Counted from the first letter of the stretch, positions 8,419 through 17,560 are shown. The stretch is DNA of 64,000 nucleotides from DASQFQ01 sp963722815 (GCA_963722815.1 CAVROM010000003.1:682001-746000); one strand, 5' to 3'. Notes: a model not told the origin generated them from the letters alone. Numbers and translations are program-made.

Positions 8419-8820
8419 ATGGAGGAAGGAACCGCCGCAACCCGCGAGGCGGCCGCAGCGATTTCGCGCGAGCTGGTCAGCCTGCACAAGCAGTTCTACG
8501 GGCGAGGGCCCGTCCGGGCCAAGACGTACCTCGTCAACGACACCGTGCTGTGCGTGCTCGAGGGCGGGTTCACGGTGGTCGAGCGGACGCTGATCGAGGT
8601 CGGGCGGGCGGCGGCGGTGCACGACATGCGCACGAGCTTCCAGGCCGCGATGCGCGATCAGTTCACGGCGATCGTCGAGTCGGCGCTGGGGCGGAGCGTG
8701 CGCGCCTACCTGAGCCAGGTGCATACGGACCCCGACGTCGCGGTCGAGCTGTTCCTGCTCGAGCCGGGGGAGAGCGACGTGCAGGATGGCGTCACCTACG
8801 AGCCCGGCGACTCGGGCTGA
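8419..8820 (+). CDS. MpsC/DUF2294-family protein
   Basis: 133 residues with the family pattern: SRELVSLHKQFYGRGP, LCVLEGGFTVVERTLIE, FTAIVESALGRSVRAYLSQ and a VAVELFLLEPG end. No signal peptide. There is no Shine-Dalgarno motif upstream of the ATG, though GGAGGAAGG lies just inside the coding start, so a leaderless transcript is possible. Its 3' end overlaps the converging NTF2-HATPase gene by 25 bases. Confidence 0.82.
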   Translation: MEEGTAATREAAAAISRELVSLHKQFYGRGPVRAKTYLVNDTVLCVLEGGFTVVERTLIEVGRAAAVHDMRTSFQAAMRDQFTAIVESALGRSVRAYLSQVHTDPDVAVELFLLEPGESDVQDGVTYEPGDSG

Positions 8821-9665
8821 CCGCCGGCCGCCCGCGCGGAGCCTTGCGCCGCCAGCGACGCGAAGGCGAACCACATCCGCACCTCGAGACCCTTGGACCG
8901 CTCCGGTGGGCCCACGAGCATCAGCGTGTCGGCCAGCGTGCTGAGCAGGGGCAGGCCCATGCCGAGGCCGGGATTCGATGAGCTGGCGCCCAGCCCGACG
9001 CCGTCATCGGTCACGACGACCTGCAGCCGATCGTCGCTGATCTCGGCATCGAGGCGGAAGGCAGCGTCCTCCGTGCCGTGGGGGTACGCGTGCCGGATCA
9101 CGTTGGTGGCGGCCTCGGAGACCGCGAGCAGGAGATCGTTGCGCTCCCGCCTGGTGGGCTCCAGGTTCTGGACCCAGAGCTCCAGCGCGTGGCGCGCGTC
9201 GCCGGCGCTCTCGGGTAGCGCGGTCAGCACGAGCCGCAGGGCGGGGCACCCCGGAGCGGCGGCCTCGGGCGCCGCGCGCGCGGCTCGCAGGGCGCCCTCG
9301 TCGGACACCAGCGTCCCGTGCGTGACCTGGCCGTCGCGGAAGCGCCAGACCCACGCCGCCGGCATGGTCGCGCCCGCTGTGCCGTCGGGCACGTCGCCGA
9401 ACGCCACCACCGTGTCCTGAGCCCCGCGCACCCGCGTTGCGACGAACCCTCGCTCGACCTCCACCGCGTCCGCGTCCCCGAGATAGGCACGTATCCCATC
9501 GAGTCCGCAGTACGCGTCAGGCACCAGGCCGGCGGACACGATCAGCGGGACCAGCTCGATCGACGGATCCACGAGCCCGAGCACGGTGGCGTCGTCGCCG
9601 GCACTGAGCGCGCTCAGCAGCCGTTCGACCTGCACCACGTTGGATCGGGCGGGAGTCACCGTCAC
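8796..9665 (-). CDS. NTF2/SnoaL-like domain fused to RsbW-like ATPase
   Basis: 289 residues from a GTG. Residues about 10-125 look like an NTF2/SnoaL-like alpha-plus-beta barrel (VVQVERLLSALSAGDDATVLGLVDP, then AAWVWRFRDGQVTHG). Residues about 145-270 are a HATPase_c_2 domain of the anti-sigma-kinase type (LLLAVSEAATNVIRHAYPHG as N box, VTDDGVGLG as G1 box, GMGLPLLSTLAD). NTF2-like folds often bind small ligands, so ligand-gated control of a sigma-factor antagonist is a reasonable inference. The ATP-binding residues appear intact. Confidence 0.8.
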   Translation of the reverse strand: MTVTPARSNVVQVERLLSALSAGDDATVLGLVDPSIELVPLIVSAGLVPDAYCGLDGIRAYLGDADAVEVERGFVATRVRGAQDTVVAFGDVPDGTAGATMPAAWVWRFRDGQVTHGTLVSDEGALRAARAAPEAAAPGCPALRLVLTALPESAGDARHALELWVQNLEPTRRERNDLLLAVSEAATNVIRHAYPHGTEDAAFRLDAEISDDRLQVVVTDDGVGLGASSSNPGLGMGLPLLSTLADTLMLVGPPERSKGLEVRMWFAFASLAAQGSARAAGGQPESPGS

Positions 9666-9798
9666 GCCGGTACCTCGCTGTCGATGTCTCGATCAGCCTG
9701 AGGTGCCGGGCCGGTACTGATCCGTCCCCTCGAGCGGTGCTCCTCGAACTCGGGCGTCGCGATGAGGCCCAGGTCCTTCCTGGACCAACATACCACCG

Positions 9799-11250
9799 TC
9801 AGGCCGGCGGAGACCACCCTCCGAAGCGTCGCTCGAGCGCGAGCGCAGCCGCGATCGTGAGGTGGTCGTTGCCGTCGGCGGCGGCGACCTGGACGCCGAG
9901 CGGGAGGCCCTTCGGGTTGAGGCCGAGCGGCACCTCGGTGACCGGCAGGCCGAGCAGGTTGAAGACCGCTGCGGGGGTGAGCACCCACGCGCGGCCGACC
10001 GTGGCGCCGTGGCGCGGGGCGACGCGTGGATGCGGCGGGTGGAGCAGGATGCCGTCGCTTCCGAGGATGCCCTTCATCTCCTCGCGCAGCGCGCGGGCGG
10101 CGTGGACCGCCTTCCGGATGCGCGTGTCCGGCATATGACGGTTGAGCCGCTCGAGGGCGGCGGTGATGAGGACGGGGAGGGTGTGGTCGCCGCGGCCGCG
10201 GGCGGCGTCGACCCAGTGGCGGGAGCCGTGGAGCTCCACGCCGGCGCCGGTCAGCAGCTCGCCGAGCGAGACGGAGGCGCCGTCGCCGAGCGCGGCCAGG
10301 TAGATCTCGAGCGCGCGGCGGAGCTGCTTCAGCGAGACCTGCTCGGTGCGGGCGCCGAGTTGGTGCAGCGCGTCGGCGGCGCGGTCGCGAGCGTCGCGCA
10401 GCTCCTTGCGGGCCGGGATGAGCGAGGCGTCGTCGACGACGAGCACGCGCAGCGTCGCGAAGTCGGTGCGGGCGGGGTCGCCGAGCTCACGGGGGACACA
10501 CTGCTCGTCGATGCCGTCGGGGCCGGCGATGATCCGCGTCACCGGCATCAGGTCCTCGGCGTGGCGGGTGAGCGGGCCGAGCGTGAGCATGTACGCGGCC
10601 TCACCCTCGGTGCTCGGGAACTGGCCGCTGTTGGGGACGAGCCCCGGCGACGGCTTGTGGCCGAAGATGCCGTTGAAGAACGCGGGCACGCGGATGCTGC
10701 CGCCGATGTCGGAGCCGAGGCCGACCGGCGACCCGCCCGAGCCGACCGCCGCGCCCTCCCCTCCGGAGGAGCCGCCGGCGGTCCGATGCGGGTCGTAGGC
10801 GTTGCGGGTGCGGCCGTAGACGCGGTTGACCGACTCGATCCACATCGTCATCTCCGACGTGTTCGTCACGCCGAGCGGGATGAATCCGGCCAGCCGCAGG
10901 CGTGCGACGGCGGTCGCGTCGGCCTCGGCGCGGCGGTCCTTGAGCGCGACGACGCCGGCGCAGTTCGGCATCCCCGCGACGCCGATCGACTCCTTGATCG
11001 TGCAGGGGACGCCCAGGAACGGTGGCGGGTCGGGGTCGCTCTTGATCCGCTCGTCCGCCCGGTCGGCCTCGGTCAGCGCGTCGGCGAAGCGGTCGCAGGC
11101 GAGCGCGTTGGTGCGCGGCTGGCGGGCGTGGAGGCGGTCGACGTGCGCCTGCACGACCTCGCGCGCGGTCAGCTGCTTCGCGCGGATCGCGGCCGCGAGG
11201 TCGGTGGCGCTGCGCTGGGTGAGCTGCGGGGAGGGGGCGGTGATGGCCAC
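9799..11250 (-). CDS. Amidase-signature family hydrolase
   Basis: 483 residues with the Ser-cisSer-Lys triad of the amidase signature: lysine in CTIKESIG, then the GGSSGGEGA block and the nucleophile region GSDIGGSIRVPAFF. Family members hydrolyse amides (fatty-acid amides, indoleacetamide, Gln-tRNA precursors). No linked gatB/gatC, so it is not GatA. No signal peptide. GTG start at 11250. It stands alone, with about 130 non-coding bases on its upstream neighbour's side. Confidence 0.9.
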   Translation of the reverse strand: MAITAPSPQLTQRSATDLAAAIRAKQLTAREVVQAHVDRLHARQPRTNALACDRFADALTEADRADERIKSDPDPPPFLGVPCTIKESIGVAGMPNCAGVVALKDRRAEADATAVARLRLAGFIPLGVTNTSEMTMWIESVNRVYGRTRNAYDPHRTAGGSSGGEGAAVGSGGSPVGLGSDIGGSIRVPAFFNGIFGHKPSPGLVPNSGQFPSTEGEAAYMLTLGPLTRHAEDLMPVTRIIAGPDGIDEQCVPRELGDPARTDFATLRVLVVDDASLIPARKELRDARDRAADALHQLGARTEQVSLKQLRRALEIYLAALGDGASVSLGELLTGAGVELHGSRHWVDAARGRGDHTLPVLITAALERLNRHMPDTRIRKAVHAARALREEMKGILGSDGILLHPPHPRVAPRHGATVGRAWVLTPAAVFNLLGLPVTEVPLGLNPKGLPLGVQVAAADGNDHLTIAAALALERRFGGWSPPA

Positions 11251-11296
11251 GGGCTGGCCAACCTACCGCCCGGCTCCGCGCTGGGCGGCGGTCCGC

Positions 11297-12301
11297 CTAT
11301 CGGATGCCGCTGATCTTCAGGACCTTGCCGGTGAGCGTCACCACGTACGCGTTCCTGCGGCTGAACGCGACCGAGGTCGGCCGGTCGAGCGGTCCGGCTA
11401 CCGGTGTCAGCCCGCCGTGGCGATTCACGCGCGTGAGGCTGCCGGAGTTCGGCGATGCGGGCGCGCCCGCGTTCGCGGGGTCGTCGGGCAACGTGAAGAT
11501 GCCCTGCGAGAGCGCGTACAGGCGGCGATCGAAGCCGAGCTCGACGTCGGTCACCAGCGGGGCGCCCGACGCGATCTCGAATGGCGCCGAGTGCGGCAGG
11601 AGCCCGAGCACCTTGCCGTCCTCGGGACGGTGCGGGACCGGGCCGGCCAGACCGACGAAGAGCACGGGCCCCCACGCCGCGAGGCCGGTGGGCACGACGT
11701 TGCCGAACGCCTGCAGCTCGCTCACCTCACCGTTGCGCCGGACGCGGATGACGCGGTTGTGGTGCCCGTCGGTGACCGCGAACCCGCCCTGGTACGGCTC
11801 CAGCGCGTACTGGACGCCGGCCTTGAGGACGAAGGCCGTCGCCGGCGGGTGGGCCACCGCCCAGGCGCCGAGGTCGGCGACCGGCCTGCCGGTCCCGTCG
11901 CGGTTGATGCGATAGATCCCCTGGACCACGTCGGGCTCCCCGAACGTGGGGCCGACGTTGGCAACGAGCACGTAGGCCGTCCCGCCGACGAACGCGATGT
12001 CGATCGGGCCGCCGATGCCCGGCGGCGAGTGCAGCGCCGGGAGCCCCGCGGCGAACGTGCTCACCGCGCCGCTGTGGCGGTCGACGCGCATGACCCGGCC
12101 GAGCTGGCCGTCGGTCACGTAGATCGCGCCGTCGGGTCCGATCGTGCTGCCAGAGCCGCAGGTGCCGGTGCACCCGGCCGCGGCGAACGTGGCCAGCTCC
12201 GTCACGTGCGCACCTCGGTGCGCGGCTGCCGCCGAGGGCAGCGCCATCAGTACGACACCAGCGACCAGCAACGCCCTCAGCGAAGCTCGCCTGGAGCTCA
12301 T
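11297..12301 (-). CDS. Secreted ScyD/ScyE-like beta-propeller protein
   Basis: 334 residues. An export signal (RRASLRALLVAGVVLMAL...AAAAH) is followed by repeated propeller blades of NHL/SMP-30 type (GSGSTIGPDGAIYVTDGQLGR, GPIDIAFVGGTAYVL, GGFAVTDGHHNRVIRV). The ScyD/ScyE family is widespread in actinobacteria with unknown function. ATG at 12301 has an excellent ribosome-binding site (AAGGAGG, five bases away). Two cysteines in AAGCTGTCGSG could form a disulfide outside the cell. Confidence 0.82.
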   Translation of the reverse strand: MSSRRASLRALLVAGVVLMALPSAAAAHRGAHVTELATFAAAGCTGTCGSGSTIGPDGAIYVTDGQLGRVMRVDRHSGAVSTFAAGLPALHSPPGIGGPIDIAFVGGTAYVLVANVGPTFGEPDVVQGIYRINRDGTGRPVADLGAWAVAHPPATAFVLKAGVQYALEPYQGGFAVTDGHHNRVIRVRRNGEVSELQAFGNVVPTGLAAWGPVLFVGLAGPVPHRPEDGKVLGLLPHSAPFEIASGAPLVTDVELGFDRRLYALSQGIFTLPDDPANAGAPASPNSGSLTRVNRHGGLTPVAGPLDRPTSVAFSRRNAYVVTLTGKVLKISGIR

Positions 12302-12399
12302 GACCGCCTCCTTCGCAGTGGTGTGCAAGGTGCCGGCCGGCGAATCCACCCTCTCCAACGCTCCGTCCCGGGTCAACGCCCCGGGTCAGAACACCTACG

Positions 12400-12957
12400 T
12401 CACCAGAGCCCCGGGATCAGCCGCGTCGTCCTGGCCCGATACGCGCTGTACGCGGCGCCCAGCACGCGCTCGAGCTCGGCCTCCTCGACGTGGATGCGCC
12501 ACAGGATGCCCGGCAGCGGCAGCAGCAGGCCGACCGCGAGCGCGAGCCAGTTGCCGACGGCCAGACCGAATCCGGCCACGACCAGGAGCTGGCCCGTGTA
12601 GGACGGATGGCGGATCCACCTGTAGGGCCCGCTCGACACGACGGTCTGGCCCGGGTCGACCTCGACCGTCGTGCGGAAGGCGGCGCCGAGCGCGGCGATC
12701 GCCCACACCCGCGTCGCGAGCCCGAGCCACATCACGATCACGCCGAGCACGCGCGCGGCGCCGGGCATCCGCAGCGACGGCGCGATCGACGGAGCAGCGG
12801 CGGCCAAGCCGATCGCGGCGCCGAGGGTGAGCGCGATCAGCACGCGCGTGCCGCGGTCGCGCTCGCGGCCGCCTCTGCCCTGGACGACCTCGCGCACCCG
12901 CACGCCCAGCTCGAGCACGACCCAGGCGACGAGCGTGGCGGCGGCGAACGTGCTCAG
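12400..12957 (-). CDS. Isoprenylcysteine carboxyl methyltransferase-like membrane protein
   Basis: About 185 residues with four to five membrane helices and the family signature SSGPYRWIRHPSYTGQLL, then a C-terminal EEAELERVLGAAYSAYRART (SAM-binding region of the ICMT/PEMT fold). The only in-frame start near the natural N-terminus is CTG at 12957, which overlaps the upstream stop as CTGA. The next ATG/GTG/TTG is a GTG at 12918, inside the first helix. Likely methylates a lipid or small molecule. Start uncertain, gene clear. Confidence 0.78.
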   Translation of the reverse strand: MSTFAAATLVAWVVLELGVRVREVVQGRGGRERDRGTRVLIALTLGAAIGLAAAAPSIAPSLRMPGAARVLGVIVMWLGLATRVWAIAALGAAFRTTVEVDPGQTVVSSGPYRWIRHPSYTGQLLVVAGFGLAVGNWLALAVGLLLPLPGILWRIHVEEAELERVLGAAYSAYRARTTRLIPGLW

Positions 12958-14516
12958 GCGGGCGACGCTCCGAGCGCAGTCGCGAGCGCCCGCGAGATGT
13001 CGTCGCGGGACGCTGCCTCGCGCGCACGCCAGGCGACCACGCCGTCGGGGCGCACGAGCGTCGCCCCGCCTGCCGACAGGCCGTAGGCCTCGGCGAACGC
13101 GTTGTCGTCGATGACGTGCGACGACGCGCCGGGCGGCGCCCAATCGTCGACTCCGTCGCCCGCGGGGCGGAGGACGACGAAGCGCGAGCCGAGGAGGTCG
13201 AGCGTCGAGTGGTCCTCGCCGAGGGCGACGTGCGGGGCGCGTGTGCCCGGGCGGCCGTCGAGCGCCGAGGGCGGCAGGTGGAGGCCGCCGTCGTCGCCGT
13301 CTTCGCCGAGGATCGCCGCCGACCGCATGACCAGCCCGATCTCCAGCTCGATATCGGGGATCGGCGGCTCGACACCGTCGGTGCCGCGCTCCGGGACGAC
13401 GCGCGTGGCGTAGCGCGTGTACGCCTGCTGCACGGTCAGCCGGATCAGCGGGAGTCGCTCGGCCTCGTAGCTGTCGAGCAGGTCCGGCGCGGCGTCGCCG
13501 CGCACGACCGCCGCGAGCTTCCAGGCGAGATTGAGCGCGTCCTGGACGCCGGTGTTGCCGCCGAAGCCGCCGTTCGGCGGCACGAGGTGCGCCGCGTCGC
13601 CGGCCAGGAACACGCGGCCGTCGCGCAGCCGCTCGGCCCAGTTCGCCTCGGCCTGCCAGTTGGCGACGTCCACGATCTCCATCGGCAGGTCGGTGCCGAT
13701 CGCGGTCCGCAGGTACTCCAGCGCCCGCTCCTCGGTCAGGCCAGCCTGGACGTCGACCGCCGAGTCCTGCGTGACGTCCTCGCCGACGGTGTTGATGACG
13801 AGGAAGCCCTTGCCGCCCGTCCGGTCGAGTCGGAAGAACCCGCGCAGCGCCGGGTTGTGCACGTAGATCACGCCCTGGTTGCGATCGCGCAGCAGCTCGG
13901 AGCAGTCGGCGCGGAAGTAGATGGTGATGCTGCGCGAGAACACCCCGTAGCCCCGCATCGCGATGCCGAGCCGCGTGCGCGCCGGGCTGCGGCTGCCGTC
14001 CGCGGCGACCACGTACCGCGCTCGCACTTCGCCCTCGTCGCCCGAGTCGAGGTCGCGGAGCGTCACGGTCGCGCCGTCGTCGTCCTGCTCGATGGCCCCG
14101 GCCTCGGTGCGGTTGCGCACCGTCGCGCCGAGCTCGAGCGCGCGCTCGCGCAGGAGCGGCTCGAGCGCGTCCTGGTTGATGAAGACGCGGCGCGTCGGGC
14201 TGAAGCCCTCGACGCCCTCGTTGAGCTCCTGCACGTAGGTGGCGAGCTCGCGGCCGGCGAGCGACTCGACCGCGACGATGCCGCCCGTCGCGCTGTAGGT
14301 CTCCAGCGACTTCGCGCGCACCCGCTCCTCGAGGCCGAGCTGCCGCAGCAGCTCCATCGTCCGGAGCTGGAAGTGCCCGGCCCGCGGGTGGATCGCGGTG
14401 CCGGCGTGGCGCTCGACCGCGAGCGACGGCACGCCGTGGTGGCCCAGCAGCATGGCGGTCGTGAGCCCGACCAGGCTGCCGCCGACGATCAGGACGGGAA
14501 CTTCATCGTCCGGCAT
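12954..14516 (-). CDS. FAD-dependent aromatic monooxygenase (PheA/TfdB type)
   Basis: 520 residues. N-terminal FAD site VPVLIVGGSLVGLTTAMLLGHHG, the middle DG motif in YVVAADGSRSPARTRLGI, and the second FAD motif RVFLAGDAAHLVPPNGGFGGN are all present, followed by the thioredoxin-like C-terminal domain. This is the flavoprotein hydroxylase class that acts on phenols or polyketides using NAD(P)H and O2. No linked ring-cleavage genes, so the substrate is open. Possibly co-transcribed with the downstream methyltransferase. Confidence 0.9.
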   Translation of the reverse strand: MPDDEVPVLIVGGSLVGLTTAMLLGHHGVPSLAVERHAGTAIHPRAGHFQLRTMELLRQLGLEERVRAKSLETYSATGGIVAVESLAGRELATYVQELNEGVEGFSPTRRVFINQDALEPLLRERALELGATVRNRTEAGAIEQDDDGATVTLRDLDSGDEGEVRARYVVAADGSRSPARTRLGIAMRGYGVFSRSITIYFRADCSELLRDRNQGVIYVHNPALRGFFRLDRTGGKGFLVINTVGEDVTQDSAVDVQAGLTEERALEYLRTAIGTDLPMEIVDVANWQAEANWAERLRDGRVFLAGDAAHLVPPNGGFGGNTGVQDALNLAWKLAAVVRGDAAPDLLDSYEAERLPLIRLTVQQAYTRYATRVVPERGTDGVEPPIPDIELEIGLVMRSAAILGEDGDDGGLHLPPSALDGRPGTRAPHVALGEDHSTLDLLGSRFVVLRPAGDGVDDWAPPGASSHVIDDNAFAEAYGLSAGGATLVRPDGVVAWRAREAASRDDISRALATALGASPA

Positions 14517-14537
14517 GACGCCGACGAACGCTACCGC

Positions 14538-15332
14538 TCAGCAGGCGGCGAGCGCGTCGGCGTAGAAGCGCAGGTAGCGCCTGTAGTGGTTCTGCCAGTA
14601 GGTGCCGTCGTGGCCGCCCGCCCAGTGGCGCATGCGGATGTGCAGCGCCGCGGCGAGCCGCTCGTCGGCCGCCCGGAACGGGTCGGCCGTGCCGCCGTCG
14701 AGCCACAGGCGGGCGTCGCCCCACGGCTCGCGGCCGCGCGCGCGGGCGAGGCGGATGAGGTCGTTGCGGGAGAAGTCCGCCGCGTTGTCGAACGCGCCCG
14801 GCGCGGTCTCGCCGCTGGACTGCCAGAACGCGGCCGAGTGGCCGCCGACCGCGCAGAACCGCGCGGGCCGCTTGCGGGCGATCGCGAAGGCGCCGAAGCC
14901 GCCCATCGAGATCCCGCCGATCGCCACGCGATCAGGGTCGGCGCCGAAGCGCTTCACCGCGCGCGGGATCACCTCGTCGAGCACGTAACGCGCCCAGTCG
15001 CCGGAGCCGCGCTTGTGGAAGTAGGAGTGGTCGCCGCCGTTCGGGAACACGACGACGGGCGCGCGCGATCCCTGCGCGCGCAGCGCGGCGTAGAACGCGC
15101 CGTTGGCGTTCGACTCGTCGCCGGCCCGCCCCCGGCCGTGCAGGAACACCAGCAGCGGCCGCCCCTCGCCGCCGCCGGGCGGGAGCACGGCCGTCTGCGC
15201 CAGCGTGCGGTGGACGAAGCGCGAGCGCACGTCGTAGCGCACGACCGTGACCCCGTCGCGCGCCGGCGCGGTGCTGTACGCCGCCAGCACGGCCACGCCG
15301 CCCGCGAGCGCTGCGACGACCAGCTTCCTCAC
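14538..15332 (-). CDS. Exported esterase, PHB-depolymerase/Fes-like alpha/beta hydrolase
   Basis: 264 residues from GTG 15332; a GTG at 15371 would extend it but nearly abuts the divergent gene. An N-terminal signal/anchor (RKLVVAALAGGVAVLAAYS) is followed by PLLVFLHGRGRAGDES, the nucleophile motif GGISMGGFGAFAIA and a C-terminal histidine in HWAGGHDGTYWQNHY. Similar to Ag85/esterase-D-like exported hydrolases. Probably acts on ester substrates outside the membrane. Confidence 0.82.
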   Translation of the reverse strand: MRKLVVAALAGGVAVLAAYSTAPARDGVTVVRYDVRSRFVHRTLAQTAVLPPGGGEGRPLLVFLHGRGRAGDESNANGAFYAALRAQGSRAPVVVFPNGGDHSYFHKRGSGDWARYVLDEVIPRAVKRFGADPDRVAIGGISMGGFGAFAIARKRPARFCAVGGHSAAFWQSSGETAPGAFDNAADFSRNDLIRLARARGREPWGDARLWLDGGTADPFRAADERLAAALHIRMRHWAGGHDGTYWQNHYRRYLRFYADALAAC

Positions 15333-15376
15333 CCGCGGAACCCTAGCCACCGCGCAGCCCAGTAGCGTCACGCACC

Positions 15377-16246
15377 GTGCGCGCCGCGATCGGATCGGAT
15401 GCAGCCTGGGAGCTGCCTGCCGTTCCGCCCAGCGTCGCCGCCATGCGTCATCACGCGGCCGCGTTCGCCGCGTCGGCGGGGGTGTCCGAGACCATGGCCT
15501 ACGCGATCGAGCTCGCGGTGTCGGAGCTGGTCACCAACGTGGTGCTCCACGCGTACGTCGGCCGCGAGCCGGGGCGGGTGAGCCTGCGCTGCCAGGGCGA
15601 TGGTGAGCGGATCACCATCGAGATCGCCGACGACGGCGTCGGTGTCGCGCCGCGTGACGACTCGCCCGGCGTCGGGCACGGCCTGGCGCTCGTCGGCGGG
15701 CTGGCGGACACGCTCGAGATCGCGCCGGGGGCCGGCGGCCGCGGCACGGTCGTCAACCTGTCGTTCGCCCCCGAGGAGCGTCCGCCGGAGCCGTCGGGGC
15801 TCGAGCCGCTGTGCGCGCTCGCGCTCGAGTACCTGGCCGACGCCTCGTGCCTGGACGTCGTCCACGGCGGCGTCCTGCGCCGGGTCACGGCCGAGGTGGC
15901 CGGCGATCGGCCGCTCACCGAGTGGCTTCGCCACGCCCTGCCTCCGGCCAAGCCCGGGACGGCCACCTGGGGCGCGCTGCGCGAGGGCGGCGCCCAGCTC
16001 GTGATCCACGATCCGACCGTCCCCCGCTCGCCCGGAGGCAGCGGGGAGAGGCTCGGGCTCGAGTGGTGGGTCTCCGTCCCGATCAAGGGGTCAGACGGTG
16101 AGCTGATGGCGCTGTGGGGCCTCGGCGGCCGCGAGGGCGGGCGCCCGATCCCCACCGCCGCGATCCTGCGCGCGCTCGGCGAGGCGGGCCGCACCGATCT
16201 CGCCCAGGAGAGCCAGCGCGACGCGCTCCGCGCCCGCCTCGCCTGA
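15377..16246 (+). CDS. RsbW-like ATPase with C-terminal GAF-like region
   Basis: 289 residues from a GTG. Residues 10-130 are a HATPase_c_2 anti-sigma-kinase domain (ELAVSELVTNVVLHAY, IEIADDGVGVAP, GHGLALVGGLADTLE). Residues about 140-280 look like a degenerate GAF sensor (CALALEYLADASCLDVV ... WWVSVPIKGSDGELMALWGLGG). No sigma factor or STAS partner is adjacent, so it may serve partners elsewhere, such as the 7.7-9.7 kb cluster. Confidence 0.8.
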   Translation: MRAAIGSDAAWELPAVPPSVAAMRHHAAAFAASAGVSETMAYAIELAVSELVTNVVLHAYVGREPGRVSLRCQGDGERITIEIADDGVGVAPRDDSPGVGHGLALVGGLADTLEIAPGAGGRGTVVNLSFAPEERPPEPSGLEPLCALALEYLADASCLDVVHGGVLRRVTAEVAGDRPLTEWLRHALPPAKPGTATWGALREGGAQLVIHDPTVPRSPGGSGERLGLEWWVSVPIKGSDGELMALWGLGGREGGRPIPTAAILRALGEAGRTDLAQESQRDALRARLA

Positions 16247-16627
16247 CTACCGCTGCACCGCGATCGCCTCGATCGAGACGAGCAGCCCGCGCGGGAGCCG
16301 GATGTGGGCGGGAGCCGAGCGGGCCGGCGGCGGGTCGGGCATGTGCCGCGCGTAGACCTCGTTGAGCCGCCCGAAGTCCTCAACGTCGTCGTAGAAGATC
16401 GTCGTCTTGACGATGTCGTCCATCGACGCGCCGGCCTCGCCGAGCACGGCGGCGAGGTTCATGAGCGCCTGCTCCGTCTGCGCCTCGATGCCCTCGGGGA
16501 TCGTCCCCGTCGCGGGGTCGATCCCCGCCATGCCCGAGCAGAAGATGAGGCCGCCCGCGACGATCGCCTGGCTGTACGGGCCGAGCGCGGCGGGGGCCTG
16601 GTCGGTGGTGACCGCCTGTCGTGTCAT
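16247..16627 (-). CDS. RidA-family protein (imine/enamine deaminase-like)
   Basis: 126 residues with the YjgF/RidA fold: APAALGPYSQAIVAGGLIFCSG at the start, the conserved arginine in PARSAPAHIRLP and glutamate in VSIEAIAVQR. Members with this arginine deaminate reactive 2-aminoacrylate-type intermediates. Converges on the upstream kinase with no spacer. The LysR gene lies just upstream on the same strand. Confidence 0.9.
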   Translation of the reverse strand: MTRQAVTTDQAPAALGPYSQAIVAGGLIFCSGMAGIDPATGTIPEGIEAQTEQALMNLAAVLGEAGASMDDIVKTTIFYDDVEDFGRLNEVYARHMPDPPPARSAPAHIRLPRGLLVSIEAIAVQR

Positions 16628-16645
16628 CGGCCGACTCTATGCCGC

Positions 16646-17557
16646 TCAGCGCGACCGGTCGAGCCGCTCCGCGATCGCGCGCATGTGCGCTTCGAGGTCC
16701 GCGAGCAGCTCGCGCACCCCCGGTGAGAGCCGGGCGCCCGCGCGGGTGATGATCGCGAAGGTGTCGTAGAGCGGCGGGCTGAACGAGGCGGTCGAGAGCC
16801 CCGCGGGGTAGGAGGGCGCGCGGGTGTACGCGCTCGGCAGATACGTGTCGCCCACGCCGGCGGCGACGAGCCGGAGCGCGACGTCCTTGAGCTCGACCTC
16901 GACCTTCGGCTGCAGCCGGATCCCCAGCGCCTGCGCGCGCTCCGCGAGCTGGCGGCGGATCGGGTCCTCGTCGGCGGAGGCGGCGTCGTAGAACACCAGC
17001 GGCGTCGCGGCGAGCCGCTCGATCGTGGCGGCCCGGCGCGTGCGCTCGGACGCGGCGCTGACGTAGAGCACCTCGTCGCGCACGATCGGGCGCACCTCAA
17101 GCCGCTCGTCGTCGACCGGGAGCAGGATGCCGCCGGCCTCGAGCTCGCCGCGCCGGACGCGCTCGACGACCTCCGAGGAGTTGCGGCCGACCAGCCGCAC
17201 GGAGACGCCGGGGTGGCGGCGCAGGAACGCGGTCAGGAGCTCGTCGACATGCCATGCCGCCGGGTCGCCGAAGATGCCGAGCGCGATCGTGCCGCCGCGG
17301 ATCGCGGTGAGCTCGCCGACGCTGTCGGCGGCGTCCTCGGCCGCGCGCAGGCTGCGGGCGGCGTGCTCGGCGAACGCGCGGCCGGCGTCGGTCGGCACCA
17401 CGCCGCGGCCGGCGCGGACGAAGAGGTCGGCGCCGAGCGCCTGCTCGAGCTTGCGGACCTGCTCGGCGACCGCGGGCTGGGAGACGCGAAGGGCGTCGGC
17501 GGCGGCCGTGAAGGAGCCGAGCTCGAGCGCCGCGCAGAAGCAGCGGATCTGCTGCAT
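16646..17557 (-). CDS. LysR-family transcriptional regulator
   Basis: 303 residues from ATG 17557. Classic N-terminal helix-turn-helix (MQQIRCFCAALELGSFTAAADALRVSQPAV kept short here) and periplasmic-binding-like effector domain (GGTIALGIFGDPAAWHVDELL). The open frame extends upstream, but that stretch crosses a perfect palindrome, so the later ATG is preferred. Divergent from the oxidoreductase operon at 17635, the usual arrangement for a LysR activator and its target. Confidence 0.88.
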   Translation of the reverse strand: MQQIRCFCAALELGSFTAAADALRVSQPAVAEQVRKLEQALGADLFVRAGRGVVPTDAGRAFAEHAARSLRAAEDAADSVGELTAIRGGTIALGIFGDPAAWHVDELLTAFLRRHPGVSVRLVGRNSSEVVERVRRGELEAGGILLPVDDERLEVRPIVRDEVLYVSAASERTRRAATIERLAATPLVFYDAASADEDPIRRQLAERAQALGIRLQPKVEVELKDVALRLVAAGVGDTYLPSAYTRAPSYPAGLSTASFSPPLYDTFAIITRAGARLSPGVRELLADLEAHMRAIAERLDRSR

Positions 17558-17560
17558 AGA

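Noticed and set aside
13116..15365. A 749-residue plus-strand open frame opposite the monooxygenase and esterase
   Set aside because: Low-complexity Arg/Ala/Val/Asp text with no family resemblance; it mirrors well-conserved minus-strand genes and is an artefact of high GC.
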